From assembly GCF_021696945.1 (NCBI RefSeq), contig NZ_JACYHE010000052.1:1-41302 (forward strand): a stretch of 41,302 bases of DNA. Direction: 5' to 3'. Shown in pieces: positions 8,440 to 17,418 of this stretch (its first letter is position 1; every line of letters starts with the position of its first letter). This stretch comes from Streptomyces sp. JJ36 (lineage in GTDB: Bacteria; Actinomycetota; Actinomycetes; Streptomycetales; Streptomycetaceae). A program made the position numbers and the translations under genes. The notes beneath the pieces are model-generated. The model was not told the DNA's origin. It saw only the letters and a program-made list of their open reading frames with translations, and did not search any database.

Positions 8440-8979
8440 GTGCGAAAGGATGCCGTCGTGAGGGACAGGGCGGCGCAAGAGGACGCGCTCATGCGGGCGT
8501 TGTACGACGAGCATGCCGCTCCGCTGTACGCCTTCGTGCTGCGGCTGGTGGCAGGTGACCGGCACCGGGCCGAGGACGTCGTGCAGGAGACGCTGCTGCG
8601 GGCCTGGCGCAACGCCGAGCAGCTCGGGCGGGCCACCGGCTCCGTGCGGCCGTGGCTGGTCACGGTGGCCCGGCGGATCGTCATCGACGGACACCGCAGC
8701 CGCCGGGCCCGGCCCCGCGAGGTGGACCCGGGCCCGCTGGAGTCCGTGCCGGCCGCCGACGAGATCGACCGCGCGCTGCGCACCATGATGATCAGCGAGG
8801 CGCTGGGCGACCTCACCGAGGCGCACCGGCAGGCGCTGGTCGAGACCTACTTCACGGGGCGTACCGTCAACGAGGCCGCCGAAGTGCTCCGGGTGCCGCC
8901 CGGCACGGTGCGGTCACGGGTCTTCTACGCGCTGCGGTCGCTCCGCCTCGCGCTCGAGGAACGGGGGGTGACTCCATGA
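8440..8979 (+). CDS. sigU: ECF sigma factor, SigU-like
   Basis: The 179-residue group IV sigma factor has region 2 at about 20-92, with the -10 reading helix AEDVVQETLLRAWRN and PWLVTVARRIVIDGHRS. Region 4 lies at about 118-172, with VNEAAEVLRVPPGTVRSRVFYALRSLR as the helix-turn-helix. It directs RNA polymerase to a small regulon and is held by the anti-sigma factor encoded next, whose start overlaps its stop (ATGA). GTG 8440 has GGAGG upstream; GTG 8458 is an alternative. The name SigU rests on gene context, which I recall as SCO2954 beside helR. In S. coelicolor SigU has been linked to protein secretion. The stress signal is not visible. Confidence 0.85.
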   Translation: MRKDAVVRDRAAQEDALMRALYDEHAAPLYAFVLRLVAGDRHRAEDVVQETLLRAWRNAEQLGRATGSVRPWLVTVARRIVIDGHRSRRARPREVDPGPLESVPAADEIDRALRTMMISEALGDLTEAHRQALVETYFTGRTVNEAAEVLRVPPGTVRSRVFYALRSLRLALEERGVTP

Positions 8980-9698
8980 CATCGCCGAGCCTGCCCGAGG
9001 GGCAGGACCGTCACACCGACGTCGGCGCCTACGCGCTGGGCCTGCTCAGCGACGCCGAGGCGAGCCGCTTCGAGGAGCATCTCGCCGAGTGCGGCTGGTG
9101 CGGCGCCGAGCTGGAGTCGCTGCTCGGGGTGGGCGCCGTGTTGGACGAGGTGGCGCAGGACCCCGTGTACGACCCCACGGCCCGGCCCGACCCCGCCCTG
9201 CTGCCCCGGCTGCTCGCCCAGGTCGCGGCGCGCCGCCGGCAGAGCCGGCGACGCCGGGTGCTCTCCGTGGTCGCCGCCGCGGTGCTGGTGGCCGGCGGGA
9301 CGGCGGTGCCGCTGGTGATGTGGCAGGACGAGAACAGCACCCCCGCCCAGGCGGTCCGCACGGCCTTCGAACGGGGCGAGAAGTTCTCCGACACCGACCC
9401 CGCCACCCCGGCGGACGCCACCGTGGCCGTGGAGTCCCGGGCCTGGGGCACCCATGTCACCCTGCGGCTGGGCAATCTCCGTGGCCCGCGCGCCTGCGAC
9501 CTGATCGCCGTCGGCGAGGACGGCGAGCGACTGACCGTGTCGAGCTGGTCGGTGCCGCCGTACGGCTACGGCATCGAGGGCACCCGCTGGTCGGAGCCGC
9601 TCTTCATCCAGGGCGGGGCGGCCCTGCCGCCGGAGCGGATCGACCGCTTCGAGGTCCGCGACCTGGACGGCGAACGGCTGGCGACCATCCCGCTCTGA
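8976..9698 (+). CDS. rsuA: Zinc-binding anti-sigma factor, RsuA-like
   Basis: This 240-residue single-pass membrane anti-sigma factor keeps the sigma factor of the preceding gene inactive. The N-terminal cytosolic part has the ZAS motif HxxxCxxC (EEHLAECGWCGAELE, about 29-43) behind YALGLLSDAE. One membrane helix lies near 91-111 (VLSVVAAAVLVAGGTAVPLVMW), preceded by an Arg-rich stop-transfer run. The outer domain of about 125 residues is beta-rich and probably the sensory part. The start ATG overlaps the sigma stop, so translation is coupled. No cleavage site for regulated proteolysis can be read from the sequence. Confidence 0.83.
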   Translation: MTSPSLPEGQDRHTDVGAYALGLLSDAEASRFEEHLAECGWCGAELESLLGVGAVLDEVAQDPVYDPTARPDPALLPRLLAQVAARRRQSRRRRVLSVVAAAVLVAGGTAVPLVMWQDENSTPAQAVRTAFERGEKFSDTDPATPADATVAVESRAWGTHVTLRLGNLRGPRACDLIAVGEDGERLTVSSWSVPPYGYGIEGTRWSEPLFIQGGAALPPERIDRFEVRDLDGERLATIPL

Positions 9699-9820
9699 CC
9701 GCCCGCCCCCTGCCCGCCCGTCGTACCGCCCCGGCGCCCCCGGGCCCGCCGGTACGTGCGCACCGGGGCCTGCGTCGCGTACGGTGGACGGCTGCCCTGA
9801 GCTGAGAGAAGGGGGCCGCG

Positions 9821-12139
9821 GTGGGAGCGCACGACACGGCCGGGCAGGTCACGGAGCCCGAGGGCGTCCGGGAGCGGGAGATCCGCGCCGAGCAGCAGCA
9901 CCTCGACCGGGTCTACCGGCGGCTGACGGAGAAGATCCACGAGGCGGAGTTCCTCATGGACGACGCCGCCCGGCGTGCGCAGGTGGGAACCCCGGGAGCA
10001 CTGGCCGAACGGGACGCCCAGGTGTTCCGGGCCGGAGTGCACCTGAACCGCCTGAACAGCGAGTACGAGGACTTCGTCTTCGGCCGGATCGACCTGCTCG
10101 ACGGCAAGGACGCCGCGCGCGGCCCGGACGGCGCCTACACCTCCGTCGAGCCCGCCGAGGACGCCGTGCGCGCGGACGGCACCGCGGACATCGCCGAGAC
10201 CCTGCACATCGGCCGGATCGGGGTGCTGGACGCCGGCTACTCCCCGCTGGTGATCGACTGGCGGGCCCCCGCCGCCGCCCCGTTCTACCGTGCCACCCCG
10301 GTCGCCCCCGGGCGGGTGGTGCGCCGCCGGGTGATCCGCAGCAAGGGCCGCCGGGTGCTGGGCGTCGAGGACGACCTGCTCCGGCCCGGGCTGCGTCCCC
10401 GCCTCGGCGGCACCGAGCTGCCGGTCGTCGGGGACGGCGCCCTGATGGCCGCGCTGGGCCGCGCCCGCGGCCACGCCATGCGGGACATCGTCGCCTCCAT
10501 CCAGGCGGAGCAGGACGAGGTCATCCGGGCGCCCGCGGCCTCCGTCACCGAGGTGGGGGGCGGCCCCGGGACGGGCAAGACCGCGGTGGCCCTGCACCGC
10601 GCGGCCTACCTGCTCTACCAGGACCGGCGGCGCTACGCCGGGGGCATCCTGGTGGTCAGCCCGACCCCGCTGCTCGTCGCCTACACCGAGGGCGTGCTGC
10701 CCTCGCTCGGCGAGGAGGGTCAGGTGGCGATCCGGGCGCTGGGCTCGTTGGTGGAGGGTGCCGAGGCGACCGCGTACGACGAGCAGCCCGTGGCCCGGGT
10801 CAAGGGCTCGGTGCGGATGGCGAAGGTGCTGCGCAAGGCGGCGCGCGGCGCGCTGGAGCTCGGCGAGGTGCCGCAGCGGCTGCGGGTGGTGGCCTTCGGG
10901 CGGAGCGTACGGCTGGAGGCCGGGGAACTGGCCCGGGTACGGCAGCAGGTGCTCGGCGGCACCGCGCCGGTGAACCTGATGCGGCCGCGGGCGCGCCGGC
11001 TGCTGCTGGACGCGCTCTGGGAGAAGTCCGGGGCGGCCGGCCGCTACCCGGACGACCCGGAGCTGGCCGCGGAGGCGCGCGAGGGCTTCGACGAGGACGT
11101 GTCGGCCGAGCCGGAGTTCCGGGACTTCCTGACCGCCTGGTGGCCGGAGCTGACGCCGCGCCGGGTGCTCGCCGCCCTGGCCGACGAGCGGGCGCTGGCC
11201 GGCTGGGCGCGGCGGGTGCTGCGTGGTGAGGAGGTGCGGACCCTGGCCGGTTCGCTGCGCCGGCTTGATGCGGCGGGGGAGGGGCCGCTGTCGGTGCACG
11301 ACGTCGCCCTGCTGGACGAGTTGCAGCAGCTCCTCGGCACGCCGCCGCGGGAGAAGCCGCCGACCGAGGAGGACCTGCTGGCCGAGCTGGGCGTGGCCGA
11401 GGTGACCACGGCCGCCGACCGGAACGCCCCCCGCCGGGCGCGGGCGGACCGGCTCGCGGAGGAGCGCACCGACTACGCCCATGTCATCGTCGACGAGGCC
11501 CAGGACCTCACTCCGATGCAGTGGCGGATGGTCGGTCGGCGCGGCCGGCAGGCGACCTGGACCGTCGTGGGCGACCCGGCGCAGAGTTCGTGGACCGACC
11601 CGGACGAGTCCGCCGTCGCCCGGGACGAGGTGCTGGGCAGCCGGCCGCGGCGGCGTTTCGAACTGACCGTCAACTACCGCAACCCGGCGGAGGTCGCCGC
11701 CCTGGCCGACCGGGTGCTGGCCCTCGCGATGCCGGGCGTGGCCCCGCCGGAGGCGGTCCGCTCCACCGGCCTGGAGCCGCGGTTCACCGTGGCCCGGGAG
11801 GACCGTTTCGGCACGGCCGTCCGGGAGGAGGCGCACCGGCTGCTGGCGGAGGTGGACGGCACGGTCGGGGTGGTCGTCCCGATGGGGCGGCGCGCGGAGG
11901 CCCGGGGCTGGCTGGCCGGGCTCGGTCCCCGCGTGGTGGCGCTGGGCAGCCTGGAGGCCAAGGGGCTGGAGTACGACGCGACGCTGGTGGTGTCGCCCGC
12001 GGAGATCGCGGAGGAGACGCCGGTGGGGCTGCGGGTCCTCTATGTGGCGCTCACCCGGGCCACGCAGCGGCTGACGCTGGTCTCCGGGGAGCGTGACCTG
12101 CCGGACGCGCAGGGGGTTCCGGACCTGCTCCGGGACTGA
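9821..12139 (+). CDS. helR: HelR/HelD-like RNA polymerase recycling ATPase
   Basis: The 772-residue SF1 motor ATPase has the HelD layout: an N-terminal coiled-coil arm (about 10-70, EQQHLDRVYRRLTEKIHEAEF), Walker A GGGPGTGKT at 246-254, the Walker B region VIVDEAQDL at 555-563, and C-terminal motor motifs (LTVNYRN, GLEYDATLVV, RVLYVALTRATQRL). Such proteins are not DNA helicases. They pry stalled or inhibitor-bound RNA polymerase off DNA, and the actinobacterial HelR type can displace rifamycins. GTG 9821 has an AAGGGGG site. The gene is next to sigU-rsuA, as I recall for S. coelicolor SCO2952. It converges on the cold shock gene. The family call is firm; the rifamycin role here is inference. 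Confidence 0.88.
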   Translation: MGAHDTAGQVTEPEGVREREIRAEQQHLDRVYRRLTEKIHEAEFLMDDAARRAQVGTPGALAERDAQVFRAGVHLNRLNSEYEDFVFGRIDLLDGKDAARGPDGAYTSVEPAEDAVRADGTADIAETLHIGRIGVLDAGYSPLVIDWRAPAAAPFYRATPVAPGRVVRRRVIRSKGRRVLGVEDDLLRPGLRPRLGGTELPVVGDGALMAALGRARGHAMRDIVASIQAEQDEVIRAPAASVTEVGGGPGTGKTAVALHRAAYLLYQDRRRYAGGILVVSPTPLLVAYTEGVLPSLGEEGQVAIRALGSLVEGAEATAYDEQPVARVKGSVRMAKVLRKAARGALELGEVPQRLRVVAFGRSVRLEAGELARVRQQVLGGTAPVNLMRPRARRLLLDALWEKSGAAGRYPDDPELAAEAREGFDEDVSAEPEFRDFLTAWWPELTPRRVLAALADERALAGWARRVLRGEEVRTLAGSLRRLDAAGEGPLSVHDVALLDELQQLLGTPPREKPPTEEDLLAELGVAEVTTAADRNAPRRARADRLAEERTDYAHVIVDEAQDLTPMQWRMVGRRGRQATWTVVGDPAQSSWTDPDESAVARDEVLGSRPRRRFELTVNYRNPAEVAALADRVLALAMPGVAPPEAVRSTGLEPRFTVAREDRFGTAVREEAHRLLAEVDGTVGVVVPMGRRAEARGWLAGLGPRVVALGSLEAKGLEYDATLVVSPAEIAEETPVGLRVLYVALTRATQRLTLVSGERDLPDAQGVPDLLRD

Positions 12140-12334
12140 CCGCGCCGGGCCGCCGGGGCCGCGGGCGCCCGCCGCGTACGGGAGTCGCGTACGGGCGCTC
12201 TTTGTTAGCCTGTGTGTGGCACCGGCCCGACCATGCCCCCGGGCCCAACCATCGTCGCTTCGAGCGACCACTTGCCGCGAGGCGAGCTGGCGGGTCGGTG
12301 CCGCCTCTCTTCTCTTGCGGGTGTTCCGGGCGGC

Positions 12335-12541
12335 TCAGCCCACGACCCGGACCTGCTCCGCCTGCGGCCCCTTGCGCCCCTGGGTGATCTCGAACTCCAC
12401 CCGCTGGTCGTCCTCCAGGTTGCGGTAGCCGTCGCCGCTGATCGAGCTGTAGTGGACGAAGAGGTCCGGCCCGCCGTCCTCCTGCGCGATGAAGCCGTAT
12501 CCCTTCTCGGGGCTGAACCACTTGACCGTGCCCTGAGCCAT
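12335..12541 (-). CDS. Cold shock protein
   Basis: The 68-residue single-domain OB-fold protein binds single-stranded RNA and DNA. It starts MAQGTVKWFSPEKGYGF, which contains RNP1, and continues with DLFVHYSSI (RNP2) and VEFEITQGRKGPQA. Length and all signature residues match the CspA/CspB family, with no truncation. The ATG at 12541 has AGGAG eight bases upstream. TAGGAT on the minus strand near 12580-12585 could be its -10 but has no clear -35. It converges on helR with a 195-bp gap. Streptomyces carry many paralogues, so I give no symbol. Confidence 0.95.
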   Translation of the reverse strand: MAQGTVKWFSPEKGYGFIAQEDGGPDLFVHYSSISGDGYRNLEDDQRVEFEITQGRKGPQAEQVRVVG

Positions 12542-12664
12542 GCCTGGTCTCCTGTGACTGGATGGGTTGTGCGGGCCAGATCCTAAGGTGTTTCCGGCGG
12601 ATTTCGTCCTATTGGGCTGCATTTGGGCTCAATGTTCCGCCGAGGGGCGGCACGGGCCGGGGTG

Positions 12665-12705
12665 TTGCCGGAGACCCTTCTCTCGTATGGTGGAAACTGT
12701 TTTCC
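12665..12705 (+). promoter_or_regulatory. Promoter-like region with GGAAA-N4-TTTCC operator
   Basis: TTGCCG (12665-12670) and TATGGT (12686-12691) could be -35 and -10, though the 15-base spacer is short. Immediately after comes GGAAACTGTTTTCC (12692-12705), a 5-bp perfect inverted repeat with a 4-base centre. A related GGTTTCC lies 14 bases further. The stretch is AT-rich for this genome. A repressor site over the transcription start of the malic enzyme gene is a reasonable guess; the regulator is unknown. Confidence 0.35.
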
Positions 12706-12816
12706 GAATGGGAGAGCGGGTTTCCGCGTACCTGTCGGTAGGTGGGACTATCTGGTGGGCGTGTCGCGCGCGCGTGCGCGGCACATCGTGACAAGGGAAA
12801 GCAGAGGAAGTCGGCC

Positions 12817-14250
12817 ATGGCAACGGCGCCCAGCGTCTCGTACTCGATGACCGTCCGCCTGGAGGTCCCCGCGGGCGGGACCGCGGTCAGTCAGCTCACC
12901 ACGGCCGTGGAGTCCTCGGGCGGCTCGGTCACCGGTCTGGACGTCACCGCCTCCGGCCACGAGCGCCTGCGCATCGACGTCACCATCGCCGCCAGCTCCA
13001 CCGGGCACGCCGACGAGATCGTGCAGCGGCTGCGCGAGATCGAGGGCGTCTCGCTGGGCAAGGTCTCCGACCGTACGTTCCTCATGCACCTCGGCGGCAA
13101 GATCGAGATGTCGTCGAAGCACCCCATTCGCAACCGCGACGATCTGTCCATGGTCTACACGCCCGGCGTCGCCCGGGTCTGCACCCAGATCGCCGAGAAC
13201 CCCGAAGACGCCCGCCGGCTCACCATCAAGCGGAACAGCGTCGCCGTGGTCACCGACGGCTCGGCGGTGCTGGGCCTGGGCAACATCGGCCCCAAGGCCG
13301 CGCTGCCGGTGATGGAGGGCAAGGCCGCCCTCTTCAAGCGCTTCGCCGGCATCGACGCCTGGCCGATCTGCCTGGACACCCAGGACACCGACATGATCGT
13401 GGAGGTCGTCAAGGCGCTCGCCCCCGGCTTCGCGGGCATCAACCTGGAGGACATCTCCGCGCCCCGCTGCTTCGAGATCGAGCAGCGGCTCCGGGAGGCC
13501 GTCGACATCCCCGTCTTCCACGACGACCAGCACGGCACCGCCATCGTGGTGCTCGCCTCGCTGCACAACGCGCTGCGCGTGGTGGGCAAACGCATCGAGG
13601 ACGTACGGGTCGTCATGTCCGGTGCCGGGGCGGCCGGCACGGCCATCCTGCGGCTGCTGCTGGCGGCCGGCGTCAAGCACGCGGTGGTCGCCGACATCCA
13701 CGGCGTGGTGCACGCCGGACGGCCCGACCTGGTGGACGCCGAGATCGACTCCCCGCTGCGCTGGATCGCGGACAACACCAATCCGGAGGGCGTCACCGGC
13801 ACGCTCAAGGAGGCCGTGGCCGGCTCCGACGTGTTCATCGGCGTCTCCGCCCCGAACGTGCTGGCCGGGGAGGACGTGGCGACCATGGCGGAGGGCGCCA
13901 TCGTGTTCGCGCTCGCCAATCCCGACCCGGAGGTCGATCCGGCCGAGGCCCGCCGCACCGCCGCCGTGGTGGCCACCGGCCGTTCCGACTTCCCCAACCA
14001 GATCAACAACGTGCTGGTCTTCCCCGGCGTCTTCCGCGGTCTGCTCGACGCCCAGTCCCGCACCGTCAACACCGAGATGATGCTGGCGGCCGCCCGGGCC
14101 CTCGCGGACGTGGTGCTGGAGGACGAGCTCAACCCGAACTACATCATCCCGAGCGTCTTCAACGAGAAGGTCTCGGGCGCGGTCGCCGGGGCGGTGCGGG
14201 ACGCCGCACGGGCCGCCGGGGAGTCGGCGACGGCCCCGGTGCCGGACTGA
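12817..14250 (+). CDS. NAD-dependent malic enzyme with N-terminal ACT-like domain
   Basis: The 477-residue malate oxidoreductase converts malate to pyruvate and CO2 at the branch between the TCA cycle and pyruvate. Residues about 8-90 form an ACT-like regulatory domain (MTVRLEVPAGGTAVSQL). The malic domain follows with YTPGVARVC, VVTDGSAVLGLGNIGP, NLEDISAPRCFEIE and FHDDQHGTAIV. The nucleotide-binding fold begins near VVMSGAGAAGTAILRLL. ATG 12817 has an AGAGGAAG site; upstream in-frame codons encode an unlikely leader. As I recall, the orthologue is SCO2951. The cofactor (NAD versus NADP) is taken from that recollection and not read from residues here. Confidence 0.9.
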   Translation: MATAPSVSYSMTVRLEVPAGGTAVSQLTTAVESSGGSVTGLDVTASGHERLRIDVTIAASSTGHADEIVQRLREIEGVSLGKVSDRTFLMHLGGKIEMSSKHPIRNRDDLSMVYTPGVARVCTQIAENPEDARRLTIKRNSVAVVTDGSAVLGLGNIGPKAALPVMEGKAALFKRFAGIDAWPICLDTQDTDMIVEVVKALAPGFAGINLEDISAPRCFEIEQRLREAVDIPVFHDDQHGTAIVVLASLHNALRVVGKRIEDVRVVMSGAGAAGTAILRLLLAAGVKHAVVADIHGVVHAGRPDLVDAEIDSPLRWIADNTNPEGVTGTLKEAVAGSDVFIGVSAPNVLAGEDVATMAEGAIVFALANPDPEVDPAEARRTAAVVATGRSDFPNQINNVLVFPGVFRGLLDAQSRTVNTEMMLAAARALADVVLEDELNPNYIIPSVFNEKVSGAVAGAVRDAARAAGESATAPVPD

Positions 14251-14484
14251 GACGGGCCCCGGACCGGCGCGTCGCGGGAGGCGGCACCCGTACGGCCCCC
14301 TTAGGGTTGCGGGCAGGGCGCCGGGAGGGCGCCGGATTGGCGTTCCCGCCGCAGGTGGGGGCAGGATGCGTCTTCGGGCACGAGGTCTGAACCTTCACCC
14401 GGGTCCGGGGAATGTCCGAGGGCCCTGGCAGCATCGGCTTCGACTCACGCCTCATCGGCAAGAAGAACACGGGAGTAACACACT

Positions 14485-14766
14485 ATGAACCGCAGTGAGC
14501 TGGTGGCCGCTCTGGCCGACCGCGCCGAGGTGACCCGCAAGGACGCCGACGCCGTGCTGGCCGCCCTCGCCGAGGTGACCGGCGAGGTCGTCTCCAAGGG
14601 GGACGAGAAGGTCACCATCCCCGGCTTCCTCACCTTCGAGCGCACCCACCGTGCCGCTCGGACGGCGCGGAACCCGCAGACCGGCGAGCCCATCCAGATC
14701 GCCGCCGGGTACAGCGTCAAGGTCTCCCCGGGCTCCAAGCTCAAGGAAGCCGCCAAGGGCAAGTGA
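14485..14766 (+). CDS. hupA: HU family nucleoid protein
   Basis: The 93-residue basic DNA-bending protein is full length for HU without the long lysine-rich tail found in HupS. It starts MNRSELVAALADRAEVT and carries the beta-arm signature GFLTFERTHRAARTARNPQT. It shapes the nucleoid as a dimer. The start follows a leader of about 230 bp downstream of the malic enzyme, so it probably has its own promoter. GGGAG lies before the ATG. The symbol rests on the short form and context (SCO2950 in S. coelicolor, from memory). Confidence 0.94.
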   Translation: MNRSELVAALADRAEVTRKDADAVLAALAEVTGEVVSKGDEKVTIPGFLTFERTHRAARTARNPQTGEPIQIAAGYSVKVSPGSKLKEAAKGK

Positions 14767-14846
14767 GCCGTGGCGCGGGCCGGCCCACCGGCCCGCCGCA
14801 CGCGGCGGGGGCGGCCGCCCGTACGGGTGGCCGCCCACTGCGCTGC

Positions 14847-14887
14847 CGGGCCCCGGGCGCGGAGCACCGCTCCGCGCCCGGGGCCCG
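14847..14887. terminator. Bidirectional terminator between hup and murA
   Basis: A 19-bp perfect stem (14847-14865 pairing with 14869-14887) with a 3-base loop lies in the gap between two convergent genes. It is very GC-rich and has no T-run, as is usual in Streptomyces. It would stop transcription from both sides. Confidence 0.75.
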
Positions 14888-14901
14888 CGGGCTGTGTACG
14901 C

Positions 14902-16227
14902 TCAGGGGCGCTCCACCTGCGCCCCGAGCTCGGCGAGCTTCTCCATGAAGTTCTCGTAGCCCCGGTTGATCAGGTCGATGCCGTGCACCCGGGAGGTGCC
15001 CTGCGCCGCCAGCGCGGCGATCAGATACGAGAAGCCGCCGCGCAGGTCGGGGATGACCAGGTCGGAGCCCTGGAGCTTGGTCGGCCCGGACACCACCGCG
15101 GAGTGCAGGAAGTTCCGCTGGCCGAAGCGGCAGGGCGTGCCGCCCAGGCACTCGCGGTAGAGCTGGATGTGCGACCCCATCTGGTTGAGCGCCTCGGTGA
15201 AGCCCAGCCGGGACTCGTAGACCGTCTCGTGCACGATGGACAGCCCCGAGGCCTGCGTCAGCGCGACCACCAGCGGCTGCTGCCAGTCGGTCTGGAAGCC
15301 CGGGTGCACGTCCGTCTCCAGCGCGATGGCGTTCAGCGGCCCGCCCGGATGCCAGAAGCGGATGCCCTCGTCGCCGATCTCGAAGGCGCCGCCGACCTTC
15401 CGGTAGGTGTTGAGGAAGGTCATCATCTCGCGCTGCCGGGCGCCGTGCACATAGACGCTGCCCTCGGTGGCCAGCGCCGCACTGGCCCAGGAGGCGGCCT
15501 CCAGCCGGTCCGGCAGCGCGCGGTGGGTGTAGCCGCCCAGCCGGTCCACGCCGGTGATGCGGATGGTGCGGTCGGTGTCCACCGAGATGATCGCGCCCAT
15601 CTTCTGCAGCACGCAGATCAGGTCCTCGATCTCCGGCTCCACGGCGGCGTTGGAGAGTTCCGTCACGCCCTCCGCCAGCACCGCGGTGAGCAGCACCTGC
15701 TCGGTGGAGCCGACCGAGGGGTAGGGCAGCCGGATCTTGGCGCCGCGCAGCCGCTGCGGGGCCTCCAGATACTGCCCGTCGGCCCGCTTCTCGATCGTCG
15801 CGCCGAACTCGCGCAACACGTCGAAGTGGAAGTTCACCGGCCGGCCGCCGATGTCGCAGCCGCCGAGGCCGGGGATGAAGGCGTGGCCGAGCCGGTGCAG
15901 CAGCGGGCCGCAGAAGAGGATCGGGATGCGGGAGGAGCCCGCGTGCGCGTCGATGTCGGCGACGTTGGCGCTCTCCACCCGCGAGGGGTCCATCACCAGC
16001 TCGCCGGGCTCGTCACCCGCCCGCACGGTCACCCCGTGGAGCTGCAGCAGGCCGCGGACCACCCGGACGTCGCGGATGTCCGGCACGTTGCGCAGCCGGC
16101 TCTGGCCGCTGCCGAGCAGCGCGGCGACCATGGCCTTGGGCACGAGGTTCTTTGCGCCGCGGACACGGATCTCGCCCTCCAGCGGGGTGCCGCCGTGGAC
16201 GAGCAGGACATCATCGGTGCCGGTCAT
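14902..16227 (-). CDS. murA: UDP-GlcNAc 1-carboxyvinyltransferase MurA
   Basis: The 441-residue cytosolic enzyme transfers enolpyruvate from PEP to UDP-GlcNAc, the first committed step of peptidoglycan synthesis and the fosfomycin target. The catalytic loop Cys is present (Cys124 in GLGGCDIGGRP), so the sequence predicts fosfomycin sensitivity at this residue. The Lys-Asn pair of the substrate site is in RVRGAKN near the start. The C-terminal DLRGGFSYLIAALAAQGTS also fits. The ATG at 16227 has GGAG five bases upstream. It is divergent from yqgE across 261 bp. Streptomyces have two murA genes; this one is next to hup, as I recall for SCO2949. Confidence 0.95.
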   Translation of the reverse strand: MTGTDDVLLVHGGTPLEGEIRVRGAKNLVPKAMVAALLGSGQSRLRNVPDIRDVRVVRGLLQLHGVTVRAGDEPGELVMDPSRVESANVADIDAHAGSSRIPILFCGPLLHRLGHAFIPGLGGCDIGGRPVNFHFDVLREFGATIEKRADGQYLEAPQRLRGAKIRLPYPSVGSTEQVLLTAVLAEGVTELSNAAVEPEIEDLICVLQKMGAIISVDTDRTIRITGVDRLGGYTHRALPDRLEAASWASAALATEGSVYVHGARQREMMTFLNTYRKVGGAFEIGDEGIRFWHPGGPLNAIALETDVHPGFQTDWQQPLVVALTQASGLSIVHETVYESRLGFTEALNQMGSHIQLYRECLGGTPCRFGQRNFLHSAVVSGPTKLQGSDLVIPDLRGGFSYLIAALAAQGTSRVHGIDLINRGYENFMEKLAELGAQVERP

Positions 16228-16488
16228 GGATCTCCGCGTTTCGAAGGAGACGGGCTGGGGACAGAGAAAGCCTAATGGCCCACGGGTGGGTCCCCGCACG
16301 CTTCGGCCGGTACCCGGCCGCAGTCCGGGCTCCGGCCCGCCCACGTCCGCACCGGAGAGGCCGTACGGGGCGGCCCTACCGCCCCGTACCGTCACGGCCG
16401 GGTGACCACAGGTCGCGGGCCCCTCGCACGGCGGCCGGATCGCAGCGTTGACTCCCCGCGAGCGGCGCGGGTGCGGGATCATTGCGGC

Positions 16489-17067
16489 ATGACCGAGGTG
16501 ACCTCGCTCACCGGACGGTTGCTGGTCGCGACCCCGGTGCTGTCCGATCCGAACTTCGACCGCGCCGTCGTGCTGCTCCTCGACCACGACGAGGAGGGCT
16601 CGCTGGGCGTGGTCCTGAACCGGCCGACCCCCGTCGACGTGGGAGACATCCTGGAGTCCTGGGCGGGACTCGCCGGCGAGCCCGGAGTGGTCTTCCAGGG
16701 CGGCCCGGTCTCCCTGGACGCGGCGCTGGGCGTGGCGGTGGTCCCCTCGGGCGCGGAGGGGCCGGAGGACGAGGGGCCGCTCGGGTGGCGCCGGGTGCAC
16801 GGGGCGATCGGCCTGGTGGACCTGGAGGCCCCGCCCGAACTGCTCGCGGCCGAGCTGGGCTCGCTGCGCATCTTCGCCGGGTACGCCGGGTGGGGTGCCG
16901 GCCAGCTCGAGAACGAGTTGCAGGAGGGCGCCTGGTACGTGGTGGAGTCCGAGCCCGGTGACGTCTCCTCCCCGGACCCGGAGCGGCTGTGGCGCTCCGT
17001 GCTCCGGCGCCAGCGCAGCGAACTGGCCATGGTCGCGACGTACCCGGACGATCCGTCGCTGAATTAG
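16489..17067 (+). CDS. YqgE/AlgH family protein (UPF0301)
   Basis: The 192-residue cytosolic protein has the family signatures SLTGRLLVATPVLSDPNFDRAVVLLLDHDEEGSLGVVLNRP, FQGGPV, and RIFAGYAGWGAGQLENEL near the end. Length is normal. The biochemical role is not settled; the family was once linked to alginate regulation. The ATG at 16489 has only a weak site (GGGATC). It is followed 11 bp later by the DUF3039 gene, so the two are probably co-transcribed. Confidence 0.92.
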   Translation: MTEVTSLTGRLLVATPVLSDPNFDRAVVLLLDHDEEGSLGVVLNRPTPVDVGDILESWAGLAGEPGVVFQGGPVSLDAALGVAVVPSGAEGPEDEGPLGWRRVHGAIGLVDLEAPPELLAAELGSLRIFAGYAGWGAGQLENELQEGAWYVVESEPGDVSSPDPERLWRSVLRRQRSELAMVATYPDDPSLN

Positions 17068-17078
17068 GCTTGGGACAC

Positions 17079-17369
17079 ATGAGCACTCTCGAGCCCGAGC
17101 GCGGGACGGGCACCGGCACTCTCGTCGAGCCGACCCCGCAGACATCGCACGGCGACGGCGACCACGAGCGCTTCGCCCACTATGTCCAGAAGGACAAGAT
17201 CATGGCGAGCGCGCTGGACGGGACCCCCGTCGTCGCGCTCTGCGGCAAGGTCTGGGTCCCGGGGCGCGATCCGAAGAAGTACCCGGTCTGCCCCATGTGC
17301 AAGGAGATCTACGACACCATGAGTGCCGGTGGCGACAAGGGCGGCGACAAGGGCGACGGCAAGAAGTAG
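17079..17369 (+). CDS. DUF3039 protein, probable zinc-binding
   Basis: The 96-residue actinobacterial protein is of unknown function. The conserved core HERFAHYVQKDKIMASAL is followed by a Cys (ALCGK) and CPMC, which together with the His suggest a zinc site. The C-terminal 15 residues are a Gly/Asp/Lys repeat (GGDKGGDKGDGKK) and probably flexible. It is 11 bp after yqgE, so it is likely its operon partner. A strong hairpin follows. The family is conserved across actinomycetes, which marks this as the edge of the core block. Confidence 0.9.
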   Translation: MSTLEPERGTGTGTLVEPTPQTSHGDGDHERFAHYVQKDKIMASALDGTPVVALCGKVWVPGRDPKKYPVCPMCKEIYDTMSAGGDKGGDKGDGKK

Positions 17370-17418
17370 CCCCGGCGGTCCGCCGCCCGGCCCGCCCCGG
17401 CGACCGGCGCCCGCCCAC

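Noticed and set aside
9699..9820. A rifamycin-associated promoter element before helR
   Set aside because: The gap is GC-rich, but I see no long palindrome of the type expected; GGGGCCTGCG has no matching partner.
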